Positions 45,996-55,466 of a DNA stretch of 64,000 nt are shown here, piece by piece. The notes beneath the pieces are model-generated. The model did not search any database, was not told the origin of the DNA, and saw only the letters and a program-made list of their open reading frames with translations. Origin of the DNA: Flagellimonas sp. CMM7 (GTDB lineage: Bacteria > Bacteroidota > Bacteroidia > Flavobacteriales > Flavobacteriaceae); the NCBI RefSeq assembly GCF_021390195.1, contig NZ_CP090003.1, positions 360,001 through 424,000 of the forward strand. The letters run 5' to 3'. Position 1 is the first letter of the stretch, and the number at the start of each line of letters is the position of its first letter. The translations under genes and the position numbers were made by a program.

Positions 45996-47078
45996 CTATA
46001 TTTTGATTAGTTTTCTTTTTGATGCGATGCTCTTGATCAGGTTGTCCCATGAAGCATTGAATGATTCGGCACCTTCCTTTTGCAATTGTTGCGCCAGTTG
46101 CAAGTAGTCTATGGAAAGTTCATTGAACTGGTCAAGAGTCGAATCGGCCGCTTCCGTATTGTCAACCATGGGTTTGTCCAATTCGCCATGATCGGCATAG
46201 GCCAATAAGGTTTTCTCAGGAATGGTATTCACCGTGAAAGGAGCGATAAGGCTTTTTACGTATAGAACATCGGACGCATTTGGGTCTTTGGTGCCGGTAC
46301 TTGCCCAAAGCACCCTTTGTGGGGATGCCCCATAATTTACGGCTCTGCGCACCCTATTGGATGCCAAAAACTTCTGATAGGCATGATAGGTCTTGTACAT
46401 GACCGCAATACCCAACTTATTCTTTAGGTTGTCAGGAACTTTGTCTGCGACCGCCCTGTCCCAACGGCTTACAAAGACGGAAGCCACCGATCGAACATCT
46501 GGGTTCAGTCCGTTTTTGATTCGGTCCTCAATACCCTTAAGGTAGGCCATCGCCGCTGCTTCGTACTGTTCCGCAGAAAACAATAGGGTAATATTGATGG
46601 GGATACCTGCTGCAATCGATTGTTCTATGGCTGGAAGCCCTTCGGGCGTGCCTGGAATCTTTATAAACACATTGGGCCTGTTCACCTGCCCATGGATGGT
46701 CTTGGAAGCCTTCAAGGTACTTTCTGCATCATAGGCCAACAAAGGCGAAACCTCAATGGAAACGAAACCATCCAGTCCATTGGTAGCTTTGAACACGGGA
46801 AGAAACGCATCCGCAGCACGCTGTATATCCTCAATGGCCAAGCTGAAGAAAAGCTCCTCGTCGCTCAATCCAGATGTGTTGATTTTCGCTATCGCATCAT
46901 CATAATAGTTCGTTTTGGCTATCGCAGCCTCAAAAATGGAGGGATTCGATGTCAACCCGGTTATCTTAAGCTCTTCAATATATTTTTTTAAAGTGCCATC
47001 ATCGATCATTTTTCGTGTAATATTATCAAGCCAAATACTTACGCCTTGATCGTACAGTTTTTTTGTATTTGCATTCAT
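45996..47078 (-). CDS. tal: Transaldolase, long form
   Basis: 360 residues, the longer bacterial type. LTSNPSIFEAAI near residue 40, the Schiff-base lysine in NVFIKIPGTPEGLPAI near residue 140, INITLLFSAEQYEAA and VASVFVSRWDRAVAD. Transfers a dihydroxyacetone unit between sugar phosphates in the non-oxidative branch. Located 11 bases after rpiB. Confidence 0.96.
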   Translation of the reverse strand: MNANTKKLYDQGVSIWLDNITRKMIDDGTLKKYIEELKITGLTSNPSIFEAAIAKTNYYDDAIAKINTSGLSDEELFFSLAIEDIQRAADAFLPVFKATNGLDGFVSIEVSPLLAYDAESTLKASKTIHGQVNRPNVFIKIPGTPEGLPAIEQSIAAGIPINITLLFSAEQYEAAAMAYLKGIEDRIKNGLNPDVRSVASVFVSRWDRAVADKVPDNLKNKLGIAVMYKTYHAYQKFLASNRVRRAVNYGASPQRVLWASTGTKDPNASDVLYVKSLIAPFTVNTIPEKTLLAYADHGELDKPMVDNTEAADSTLDQFNELSIDYLQLAQQLQKEGAESFNASWDNLIKSIASKRKLIKI

Positions 47079-47089
47079 TTTTTTAGGTT

Positions 47090-47584
47090 TTATTTCGATT
47101 TATGTTTTTTCTTGGATTCGGGAACAATTCCGAAACTGTCTTCAAGTCCTTTTACCTTTTTAAGCCGACGGACATGGCGATTGGCCTTGGAAAATTCAGC
47201 CCTTAAAAAAGTAGAGGCCAGTTCTAGGGCGGTTTCGGCCCCAATAATCCTTCCGCCCATGCACAAGATGTTCATGTCATCGTCTTCCACACCCTGATGT
47301 GCGGCAAAATTATCGTGAACCAGGGCAGCCCTGACCCCCTTTACCTTATTGACAGCTATTGATGCCCCAACACCACTTCCACAAATGGCGATTCCCCGAT
47401 TTACTTTGCCCTCAACCACTGCTCGGGCCAGTGGAATCACATAATCAGGATAATCATCGGTGGAATCGTTTACGGTATTTCCAAAGTCGATGACCGTATA
47501 ATTTTGGCTTTTCAGGTGCTCCATCAATATTTGTTTTGTTTCAAAACCCCCGTGGTCCGAGGCAATACCAACTATCATTTCCAT
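47090..47584 (-). CDS. rpiB: Ribose-5-phosphate isomerase B
   Basis: 164 residues from MEMIVGIASDHGG at 47584, four bases after the tkt stop; a further ATG inside tkt (47632) is unlikely. LacA/RpiB features: SDHGGFETKQ with the catalytic region, GNTVNDSTDDYPDY, the nucleophile Cys in GIAICGSGVGASIAVNKV, and MGGRIIGAETALEL. It interconverts ribose 5-phosphate and ribulose 5-phosphate. The C-terminal tail is lysine-rich and slightly longer than usual. Confidence 0.95.
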   Translation of the reverse strand: MEMIVGIASDHGGFETKQILMEHLKSQNYTVIDFGNTVNDSTDDYPDYVIPLARAVVEGKVNRGIAICGSGVGASIAVNKVKGVRAALVHDNFAAHQGVEDDDMNILCMGGRIIGAETALELASTFLRAEFSKANRHVRRLKKVKGLEDSFGIVPESKKKHKSK

Positions 47585-47588
47585 AATC

Positions 47589-49595
47589 TTAATCGTGCTT
47601 AATAACTGACTTTGCGGTACTGACGACCGCATCGACCGTAAGCCCGAACTCTTGGAGCAGGTTGTTCAATTTTCCTGAGGCTCCAAACGTTCTCATTCCC
47701 AATACTTCACCCTCTCCATGAAGTCCAACGAACCTTCTCCACCCGAAGGTAGAACCCGCTTCTATGGCCACCCTGGCCTTCACCTTGGACGGCAAAACGG
47801 ACTCCCAGTACTCTGGACTCTGTTGACCGTATAGGTTCCAGCTTGGTAAGCTTACAACTCTGGGGTTTATGCCTTCCAATTTCAAAGCTTCATAGGCTTC
47901 TATGGCTATTTGTACTTCTGATCCTGTTGCAATCAAAATGACATCTGGTGTTCCTTTACTATCCGCCATGACGTAGCCACCTTTTAGGGCACCATCTGCA
48001 GAGGTGTATTTTGTCCTATCAAAAACAGGCAGGTTCTGTCTGCTCAAGATCAATGCCGTCGGAGTATTTTTAGACTGCATGATGTGTTTCCATAAAACGG
48101 CGACCTCATTGGCATCCGCAGGTCTGATGACCTCAAGGTTGGGTATAGCCCTCAACGACGCAATATGTTCTATGGGCTGGTGTGTGGGGCCGTCTTCACC
48201 AACACCAATGCTGTCGTGGGTAAAGATATGCGTTACGGGAAGGTTCATCAATGCCGATAGCCTAATGGAAGAACGTGCATAATCGGAGAACACCATAAAA
48301 GTGGAATCAAAAGTCTTTAGACCTGCCAATGCAATTCCGTTGGCAATGGCTCCCATGGCATGTTCGCGAATGCCATAGTGTATGTTTTTGCCGCCATGGT
48401 TGTCGCTTTGAAAACTGCTTTCCTTTTTCAGGTCGGTAAGGGTAGAGGGTGAAAGGTCAGCAGATCCCCCTATCATAAACGGAATCTTTGATGCAATGGC
48501 GTTCAGTACCTTGCTGCTAGCCACCCTACCAGACACTTCGGTCCCCGCTTCAAAAACTGGGATGTCACTGTCCCATCCTTGGGGCAGTTCTTTGTTCTGG
48601 ATCAATTTTAGTTCATGACCCAATTCCGGATAGTCCTTTTTGTACTTGGCAAATAGATCGTCCCATTCCTTATTTTGGGTCTTCCCCCGTGCGGTGATTT
48701 CTTCGGCGTATTTTTTCACCTCATCGGGTACAAAAAAGCTTTTGTCGGGATCCCAACCGTAAAAGGCTTTTGTAGCCTTAATTTCTTCTTCACCAAGTGG
48801 TGATCCGTGGGCTCCGTGCGTGTCTTGCTTGGTAGGAGCCCCATAGGCAATATGGCTGTCCACAATGATCAATGTGGGTCTGCCCCGTTCTTTTTTGGCA
48901 ATGCTGATCGCACGGTCCAACATTTCCAGATCATTGGCATCACCGATCCGTTGTACGTTCCATCCATAGGCAATAAAGCGGGTCGCCACATCTTCGGTAA
49001 AGGCCAGATCGGTATTTCCTTCAATGGTGATCTTATTGTTGTCATAGAGCCAAATAAGGTTGTTAAGCCCCAAATGCCCTGCCAAGGAGGCGGCCTCACC
49101 GGAAATTCCCTCCATCATGCACCCATCGCCCGCCAAGGAAAAAATGCGGTAATCCAAAAGGTTGTAATCAGGTTTATTGAAACGATCGGCCAACCATTTT
49201 TGGGCAATGGCAAACCCTACACTAGTGGCCAATCCCTGTCCCAATGGCCCGGTGGTAGTCTCGACACCGGGTGTATGGCCATATTCAGGATGGCCAGCAC
49301 ATTTGCTGTGCAATTGCCTAAAGGACTTTATATCGTCCAAAGTAACATCGTACCCGGTAACGTGCAAAGTGCTATAGAGTAGCATGGACGCATGTCCGGC
49401 AGAAAGGATAAAACGATCACGGTTGACCCAATCTGGATTTTCCGGATTGAATTTCATAAAGCGGTCATAAATGGTATAGGCTACCGGTGCAAGTGCCATT
49501 GGTGTGCCAGGGTGTCCGGAGTTCGCTGCCTGTACGGCATCCATTGACAATGTTCTGATGGTATTGATACAGAGTTGTTCTAAATCTTTTTTCAT
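47589..49595 (-). CDS. tkt: Transketolase, full length
   Basis: 668 residues in one chain. TPP-binding domain: AANSGHPGTPMALAP near residue 24, GPLGQGLATSVG, GDGCMMEGISGEA ... YDNNKITIEG near residue 155. Pyrimidine domain: GIREHAMGAIANGIAL with the catalytic Glu near residue 412, and HDSIGVGEDGPTHQP. C-terminal domain ends SAKSVIKHD. It is separate from the split transketolase at 17.9-19.7 kb and belongs to the pentose phosphate operon. Confidence 0.97.
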   Translation of the reverse strand: MKKDLEQLCINTIRTLSMDAVQAANSGHPGTPMALAPVAYTIYDRFMKFNPENPDWVNRDRFILSAGHASMLLYSTLHVTGYDVTLDDIKSFRQLHSKCAGHPEYGHTPGVETTTGPLGQGLATSVGFAIAQKWLADRFNKPDYNLLDYRIFSLAGDGCMMEGISGEAASLAGHLGLNNLIWLYDNNKITIEGNTDLAFTEDVATRFIAYGWNVQRIGDANDLEMLDRAISIAKKERGRPTLIIVDSHIAYGAPTKQDTHGAHGSPLGEEEIKATKAFYGWDPDKSFFVPDEVKKYAEEITARGKTQNKEWDDLFAKYKKDYPELGHELKLIQNKELPQGWDSDIPVFEAGTEVSGRVASSKVLNAIASKIPFMIGGSADLSPSTLTDLKKESSFQSDNHGGKNIHYGIREHAMGAIANGIALAGLKTFDSTFMVFSDYARSSIRLSALMNLPVTHIFTHDSIGVGEDGPTHQPIEHIASLRAIPNLEVIRPADANEVAVLWKHIMQSKNTPTALILSRQNLPVFDRTKYTSADGALKGGYVMADSKGTPDVILIATGSEVQIAIEAYEALKLEGINPRVVSLPSWNLYGQQSPEYWESVLPSKVKARVAIEAGSTFGWRRFVGLHGEGEVLGMRTFGASGKLNNLLQEFGLTVDAVVSTAKSVIKHD

Positions 49596-49607
49596 TATTG
49601 ATCGGTT

Positions 49608-50615
49608 TTATTGTTGACTAAGTTCATAGGCCATTAAAGCAGCACCTTTCATAGCCGCTTGATTGTTAGTGACTAAATTTATGGGAGTATGCTCCACAAC
49701 CTCCCTCATTCTTCCTTTTCGTAAAAAGCTATCCATAAAGCCCTTTCCTTGTATTTTAGATAGGATTTTAAAGGGGATTCCCCCTGCAAGGTATATGCCG
49801 CCATCGGGCAGAAAAGCGAGTGCCAGGTTTCCGGCATGTGTTCCAAGAATGGAAACAAAAATATCCAACGCTTTCTCACATACCATGTCCTTCTTTTCAA
49901 GGGCCATTTTAGTAATGACCACAGCTCTTTTTTCGTTTTTCATCCTTTCCAGAGTCATCTTTTCAGGTGTTTCTTTTTTTATGGAGACCAGAAAATCAAA
50001 AATATTGGGAAGGCCAATACCGGAGATGACACGCTCGTAGCTTACATGTCCGAATTTCTGTAATAGAAAGCCGAAAAGCTCGGATTCCATTTTGGAAGTG
50101 GGCGCAAAATCGGCATGTCCCCCTTCTGACGGGATGACCGTTTTTCTACCTTCACTACAGACTAAAAAAGATTGCCCCAGTCCGGTACCTGGTGCCAAGA
50201 CCACATACCTTTCGGGACTGTTCACGAGCTTACCCTCTTTGATATTGATGATTTCATCAGGATTCAGGTTTGGTATCGAATAGGCCGTTGCCGCCAAATC
50301 GTTGGCCAAACGTATGTGCTCAATTCCTGTTTTGACACTTAGGTTTTTCTTTTGTATGACCCAGGGGAGATTTGTGGATTTCACCATACCGTCCTCCACA
50401 GGTCCCGGAATACCAAATGCCGCCGCTTTTGGGACACTTTCAAAATCCCCAAGAAAATCTTTCACGATTGTTTCGAGACTATCAAAATCGCAACTTACAT
50501 ATCTGTTGGTCTTGATTGTATGGGGATTGCCATCAATCATGTTGAATAGGCACATGAGTGTTTTTGTGCCACCCACATCTGCCGCCAATATTAAATCTTT
50601 AGCTTTCATAGTCAC
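49608..50615 (-). CDS. glk: Glucokinase
   Basis: 335 residues of the Glk (PF02685) family: phosphate-1 motif LAADVGGTKTLMCLF near residue 10, AFGIPGPVEDG near residue 66, the glucose-binding RLANDLAATAYSIP near residue 101, and LAPGTGLGQSFLV near residue 141. Phosphorylates glucose with ATP, feeding Zwf encoded upstream. It lies 82 bases after zwf and 12 before tkt. Confidence 0.93.
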   Translation of the reverse strand: MTMKAKDLILAADVGGTKTLMCLFNMIDGNPHTIKTNRYVSCDFDSLETIVKDFLGDFESVPKAAAFGIPGPVEDGMVKSTNLPWVIQKKNLSVKTGIEHIRLANDLAATAYSIPNLNPDEIINIKEGKLVNSPERYVVLAPGTGLGQSFLVCSEGRKTVIPSEGGHADFAPTSKMESELFGFLLQKFGHVSYERVISGIGLPNIFDFLVSIKKETPEKMTLERMKNEKRAVVITKMALEKKDMVCEKALDIFVSILGTHAGNLALAFLPDGGIYLAGGIPFKILSKIQGKGFMDSFLRKGRMREVVEHTPINLVTNNQAAMKGAALMAYELSQQ

Positions 50616-50697
50616 TTTGAACGTTTACACCATCATGTCCTACCAAAACATGTGGGTTCTCCTTACTCTGCAAATCCATCTTGGTCGTTTCTATAAA

Positions 50698-52212
50698 TTA
50701 CAATTCACAATGGGTTCCATCATTGGAAAGGTTTTTACAAGGATAGCGCCATGTCATTGCCTTATCCTCTATCAGCTCGTCTGCGGCTAAAGGCCCCCAC
50801 GAACCCGCGGGATATCCATAAACGGGAATGTCCTCATCATTTTTCCAACTTTCGATTACAGGGGACAGGAATTTCCATGCCTCAAGTACTTCTTCCGTTC
50901 TGGCAAACAAGGTGGTGTCCCCTTTCATGGAATCATGAATGAGCCGTTCGTAGGCCGATGGAATGCGCTTATCGATAAGTTCGGAATAGTGGAAATCCAT
51001 ATTTACGTTTTCAACTTCAAAACCTGAACCTGGCGCTTTCATACCAAATTTCATCATAACACCTTCATCTGGCTGTATGCGAATGACCAATTGGTTGCAG
51101 GTATTGCCCATGGATCCTTGGGAAAACAGAAAATGTGGTGTGCGTTTAAAATGTATGACCACTTCGGTGACCCGTGTCGGCAACCTTTTTCCGGTTCTGA
51201 TGTAAAAGGGAACCCCGCCCCATCTAAAGTTATCTATGTGGAATTTTAGGGCCACATAAGTCTCTGTGATCGAATTTGGCCCTACACCTTCTTCGTTTCT
51301 ATACCCCTGTAATTTTTCACCGTTGGCACTTGCCGTTGTGTATTGCCCCCTGATCACATGGGTCTTTACATCTTCTTTTTTCATTGGGCGTATGGATTGG
51401 AACACCTTTAAAATTTCGTTCCGTATGGCCGATGGTTCTAAAGATGATGGGGGCTCCATAGCGGTAATGCCCGCAACCTGCAATAAATGGTTCTGCACCA
51501 TATCGCGCAAGGCTCCGGATTTATCGTAATACCCTCCGCGTTTTTCAATGCCAATACTTTCTGCGGCCGTAATCTCCACATGGTGGATGTAGTTGCGGTT
51601 CCATAACGGTTCAAAAGTCCCGTTCGAGAATCTGGTGACGAGAAGGTTCTGTACCGTTTCCTTCCCTAAATAATGGTCAATTCTATAGAGTTGTTCCTCA
51701 TTCCAGCTTTTTAACAATTTGTCTTTCAAGGCCAAGGCCGAATCCAGATCATAGCCAAAAGGTTTTTCAATGATCATCCGTTTCCAACCGTCTTCCTCAT
51801 TGTTCAATCCAACAGAAGCAAGGTGGGTGGGAATCACGCCGTATAAACTAGGCGGAGTGGATAGATAAAAAACGGTGTTCCCGCCGATTTCCTTTTCCTC
51901 CCTCAAAGCCCCTAACTTTTGCTTGAAGTTGGCAAAGGCGGCCTCGTCTTTAAAATCTACCGATGTATAATGGAGTTTATGAACGAATTCACCGATCTTG
52001 CTCGAATCGTCAATTTCCTTGAATTCAGAGATCGCGGTTTTCATTCTATCCCTAAAATCTTCGTCAGAAATTGAAGAACGTGAAGCCCCGAGCAAGGCAA
52101 ATTTTTCGGGGAGCAAGCCTTCTACGAACAAGGCGTACAGCGCAGGCACCAATTTACGTTTAGTGAGATCGCCCGAAGCACCAAAAATGACATATATGTG
52201 GTTATCCGTCAT
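50698..52212 (-). CDS. zwf: Glucose-6-phosphate 1-dehydrogenase
   Basis: First enzyme of the oxidative branch, making 6-phosphogluconolactone and NAD(P)H. 504 residues: GASGDLTKRKLVPALYALF near residue 9 binds the dinucleotide, RIDHYLGKETVQNLLV near residue 176 carries the catalytic His-Lys, and VPFYIRTGKRLP near residue 335 is conserved. Two bases after gnd, so tightly coupled. No lactonase gene follows. Confidence 0.97.
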   Translation of the reverse strand: MTDNHIYVIFGASGDLTKRKLVPALYALFVEGLLPEKFALLGASRSSISDEDFRDRMKTAISEFKEIDDSSKIGEFVHKLHYTSVDFKDEAAFANFKQKLGALREEKEIGGNTVFYLSTPPSLYGVIPTHLASVGLNNEEDGWKRMIIEKPFGYDLDSALALKDKLLKSWNEEQLYRIDHYLGKETVQNLLVTRFSNGTFEPLWNRNYIHHVEITAAESIGIEKRGGYYDKSGALRDMVQNHLLQVAGITAMEPPSSLEPSAIRNEILKVFQSIRPMKKEDVKTHVIRGQYTTASANGEKLQGYRNEEGVGPNSITETYVALKFHIDNFRWGGVPFYIRTGKRLPTRVTEVVIHFKRTPHFLFSQGSMGNTCNQLVIRIQPDEGVMMKFGMKAPGSGFEVENVNMDFHYSELIDKRIPSAYERLIHDSMKGDTTLFARTEEVLEAWKFLSPVIESWKNDEDIPVYGYPAGSWGPLAADELIEDKAMTWRYPCKNLSNDGTHCEL

Positions 52213-52214
52213 CC

Positions 52215-53117
52215 TTAATTATTTTTTGATTTAACGGCATGCCCCCCAAATTGGTTTCGAAGCGCAGCGAGCATCTTCATGGCAAATGATTCTTCTTGTC
52301 GTGATTGGAAACGGGTAAACAAGGATGCCGTGATTACATGGGCGGGCACGTCAAAATCAATAGCAGTCTGTATGGTCCATCGTCCCTCACCGCTATCGGA
52401 TACAAAGTCCTTCAGTTTGTCCAGCTTGGGATCTTCGTTCAGTGCCAATACAGCCAGTTCCAATAACCAAGAACGGACCACACTACCATATTGCCAGGCA
52501 TCGGCGATTTTTGCCAAATCGAGGTCATAAGGGGTTTTCTCTAGAATTTCAAAGCCTTCGGCATACGATTGCATCATACCATATTCAATGCCGTTGTGCA
52601 CCATTTTTACCAAGTGTCCGGTACCAGGGGCTCCGCAGTACACATAACCATCTTCAGGAGCCAATGTTTTGAAGATAGGCTCTGCATATTCAGCGGCTTC
52701 TTTTTCACCACCGTACATAAGGCAATAGCCGTTTTGAAGCCCCCAAACGCCTCCGCTTGTGCCACAATCCAAAAAATGGACTCCTTCTTTTGCAGCTTTT
52801 TCACCACGTGCTTGTGTGTCTTTCCAGTACGAATTGCCACCATCGATAACGATATCGTTTTTATTGAGCATTTCCAGTAGCTCATCAAGGTTTTGATCTA
52901 CGGGTTTTCCTGCAGGCACCATCAACCATACCACTTTTCTTGAGGGTAGTTTTTCAACTAGATCTTCCAATGAACTGGCTCCGACGGCACCCAATTTTTC
53001 AATTTCCTTTATGGTCTCCGCCGACCGGTCCCATACCACTACTTCATGATCGTTAATCAATAGGCGGTGTACCATATTGAACCCCATTTTGCCTAATCCT
53101 ACAAATCCTATTTTCAT
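52215..53117 (-). CDS. gnd: 6-phosphogluconate dehydrogenase, decarboxylating, short form
   Basis: 300 residues, the short GndA-like class rather than the 470-residue E. coli form. Rossmann motif GFVGLGKMGFNMVHRLL at residue 4, VIDGGNSYWKDTQAR near residue 90, GTSGGVWGLQNGYCLMYGG near residue 122, and the catalytic lysine in GHLVKMVHNGIEYGMMQ near residue 170. Short forms often prefer NAD; here the end of the second strand is VVWDRS, with an acidic residue compatible with NAD, but this is not conclusive. First gene of the operon after ndh. Confidence 0.95.
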   Translation of the reverse strand: MKIGFVGLGKMGFNMVHRLLINDHEVVVWDRSAETIKEIEKLGAVGASSLEDLVEKLPSRKVVWLMVPAGKPVDQNLDELLEMLNKNDIVIDGGNSYWKDTQARGEKAAKEGVHFLDCGTSGGVWGLQNGYCLMYGGEKEAAEYAEPIFKTLAPEDGYVYCGAPGTGHLVKMVHNGIEYGMMQSYAEGFEILEKTPYDLDLAKIADAWQYGSVVRSWLLELAVLALNEDPKLDKLKDFVSDSGEGRWTIQTAIDFDVPAHVITASLFTRFQSRQEESFAMKMLAALRNQFGGHAVKSKNN

Positions 53118-53206
53118 CTATTATATTTTTAGTTGTTTTTATTTCGTTTAATGTGATTGGCCTTGAATGCCCAAAAGCATCGTATGACCGATTGTATCTT
53201 ATCTCG

Positions 53207-54550
53207 TTATTTTCTACTGTATTTCCTAATGATCAATTGATTCGCCTTTTCATAGCTGAAATACTTCATCATCCAACTTATTCCAACCCGAAATCTGTTT
53301 TTAAACCCAGTAATGGAAATCAAATGGATAAATGACCAAAGGAGCCAACCTAACTTTCCTTGTAAAAAAGTGACCTTTAAATCGGCTACCGCATCTTTTT
53401 TACCGATTGTGGCCATGGATCCCTTATCCACATAATGAAAGTGTGAAGAAAAACTTCCCTTTTTTGTCTTTGAAAGGAGGTTTTTGGCCAAGGTTTTTCC
53501 TTGTTGAATGGCTACTTGGGCTACCATAGGATGTCCCCTTGGGTTTTCGTCGGTGATCATCGCTGCAATGTCTCCAATGGCAAACACGTTTTCAAGACCA
53601 TCGACCTGTCCGTAGGTATTCACTTTGAACCTTCCACCGACTACGGCTTTTTCATTGATTCCCTGTATTAGGTTTCCTTTTACCCCGGCCGTCCAGATCA
53701 AGGTATTTGTCTTTATTATTTTTTCTTCGTCATCCACTTTCATCTTTACCGTGACCTTTTCACCATCATAGTCTTTGACCAGACCGTTAAGTATGATGTC
53801 CACATCTAATTTTTGCAATGTTTTTAAAGCATGGTCCGATGCTTTTTTGGACATCATGGGCAATATCTGATCACCGGATTGCACCAGACATATCTGCATA
53901 CTGTCCGGATCTATTTCTGGATAGTCGCTACGGAGCAGGTATTTTTTGAATTCGGCCAGCGCACCTGCCATTTCTACCCCAGCGGGTCCACCACCTACTA
54001 TCACAAATTTGGTAAGCCTGCTCTTTTCCTGCACGTTGCACCCGTCAACCGCTTTTTCAAGGTTTTGCAGCATCCAACTTCTGATATTAATAGCATCGTT
54101 GATGCTCTTCAGTCCAATACTGTTTTTTTCAATACTTTTTGACCCATAAAAATTGGTGGAGCTTCCAGTGGCTATGACCAAATAATCGTAGTTCACGTAC
54201 CCTATGTTTGTTTGGACTTTGTTTTGGTCCGTATCCACATATTCCACGGTAGCCATTCTGTAGATCATGTTGCCACAGGTCTTAAAAAGCTTGCGTATGG
54301 GTGTCACAACAGAATCTGGCTCAAGCCCACTAATGGCCACCTGATATAGCAAAGGTTGGAATTGATGGAAATTGTGACGATCGATCAGTACGATCTGTAC
54401 GGGTTTGCCATCTAGCTGTTTTATAAAATTTATTCCAGCAAAACCTGCCCCAATAACTACTATTACTGGGTGATTGTTTTCAGGTAAGCAAAAGTGGGTG
54501 TTGTATTGATTTTCGGGGTTTTGGTGTGTTTTACTTTTTTTATTGGTCAT
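53207..54550 (-). CDS. Type II NADH dehydrogenase-like flavoprotein
   Basis: 447 residues. FAD-binding GAGFAGINFIKQL near residue 33, NAD-binding FVIVGGGPAGVEMAGALAEF near residue 187, and the ATG-type FAIGDIAAM near residue 320. A C-terminal amphipathic region (LLWSFIHLISITGFKNR) fits membrane attachment. NDH-2 enzymes pass electrons from NADH to quinone without pumping protons. It lies 89 bases upstream of gnd on the same strand, so may be co-transcribed with the pentose phosphate genes and recycle their reduced cofactor. Confidence 0.9.
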   Translation of the reverse strand: MTNKKSKTHQNPENQYNTHFCLPENNHPVIVVIGAGFAGINFIKQLDGKPVQIVLIDRHNFHQFQPLLYQVAISGLEPDSVVTPIRKLFKTCGNMIYRMATVEYVDTDQNKVQTNIGYVNYDYLVIATGSSTNFYGSKSIEKNSIGLKSINDAINIRSWMLQNLEKAVDGCNVQEKSRLTKFVIVGGGPAGVEMAGALAEFKKYLLRSDYPEIDPDSMQICLVQSGDQILPMMSKKASDHALKTLQKLDVDIILNGLVKDYDGEKVTVKMKVDDEEKIIKTNTLIWTAGVKGNLIQGINEKAVVGGRFKVNTYGQVDGLENVFAIGDIAAMITDENPRGHPMVAQVAIQQGKTLAKNLLSKTKKGSFSSHFHYVDKGSMATIGKKDAVADLKVTFLQGKLGWLLWSFIHLISITGFKNRFRVGISWMMKYFSYEKANQLIIRKYSRK

Positions 54551-54953
54551 CTGGCAAATTGTATTTATTGATTATACCCAGGTTGTTTATATATCGTTAA
54601 GCATGGAATTCTTCAAAGTAATTATTGGCTATACCAATGGACATTGTACCAAACATTTCCTGACATGTTTTTGTGGTTTTTGCTTAAAAATATCAATGTA
54701 GGCAGAACCTGTTTTCTGCATATGCGATGGTTTTGTCTATGCTGATACGGCAGTGGGCTATCAAATGTAGGAAAGTGAAAAAAAGATCAGTGTCGTAAAA
54801 ATGACAGTTTTTGCTTTAAAAGCGGAGTATGTTTACTGTTTAATTAGGTCAATATCCATCGTCTAAAAAACATGGATTTTATTTTTTCTCAACATTAAGT
54901 TGTCAGGTTTTGACAAATGGTCGTCTCTTGACATGTAAAACCAACAGAATATC
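54551..54953. other. Divergent intergenic region between ndh and the OB-fold gene
   Basis: This 403-base gap must hold the promoters of the pentose phosphate operon (minus) and the downstream plus-strand genes. A minus-strand -7 match TACATTTG is at 54762-54769 without a good -33 partner. Two direct TTGACA hexamers lie at 54910 and 54928, just ahead of the plus-strand start; significance unknown. No gene seen. Confidence 0.4.
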
Positions 54954-55427
54954 ATGAACAAAAAAACCAAAAAAAGAATTTTAGGAATAGTCCTTATCGG
55001 AATTTTCGTGGCCATGGGAATTGTACTTTACCTATTCAATATGCCCCAACGTGACGTGCAAGCTTCCAAAATAGATTTCAGAATATCGGCCAAGGAAATT
55101 GTGGCCGAATATTTGGCCAATGCAGATTCAGCGAACGACAAATATCTGCAAGAAGAAGGGGACTCCAAAATTTTGGCCGTAACGGGAACGGTAGCTTCCA
55201 TAGATACTGACTTGAACAATCAAAAAGTAGTGCTGCTTAAAAATGCAGATGAAGAAGCTGGGGTGAGTTCTACGTTTATGGCCGAAACCAACAGCAATGC
55301 AGAAGCGCTTCAAATAGGGGATAAGGTTACGATCAAGGGAGTTATACGGTCCGGGGCCGGTTATGATGAAGACCTTGACCTCTATGAAGATGTAATCATG
55401 GAAAAATGCGATGTTCTAAAAGAATAA
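54954..55427 (+). CDS. Membrane-anchored OB-fold protein (tRNA_anti-like)
   Basis: 157 residues with one N-terminal transmembrane helix (RILGIVLIGIFVAMGIVLYLF) and a periplasmic part. ISAKEIVAEYLANADSANDKY is followed by an OB-fold with ILAVTGTVASIDTDLNNQKV and ALQIGDKVTIKGVIRSGAGYDEDL. It resembles the tRNA_anti-like domain of small exported Bacteroidota proteins, usually next to YceI, as here. Function not established. Confidence 0.8.
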   Translation: MNKKTKKRILGIVLIGIFVAMGIVLYLFNMPQRDVQASKIDFRISAKEIVAEYLANADSANDKYLQEEGDSKILAVTGTVASIDTDLNNQKVVLLKNADEEAGVSSTFMAETNSNAEALQIGDKVTIKGVIRSGAGYDEDLDLYEDVIMEKCDVLKE

Positions 55428-55466
55428 TATCAAACAATAGAAAGTAATAATTAAAAGTGACTTAAA

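Noticed and set aside
48807..49382. 191-codon plus-strand ORF opposite tkt, and similar ones opposite pgi and dsbD
   Set aside because: All are antisense to conserved enzymes and show no recognisable domains.
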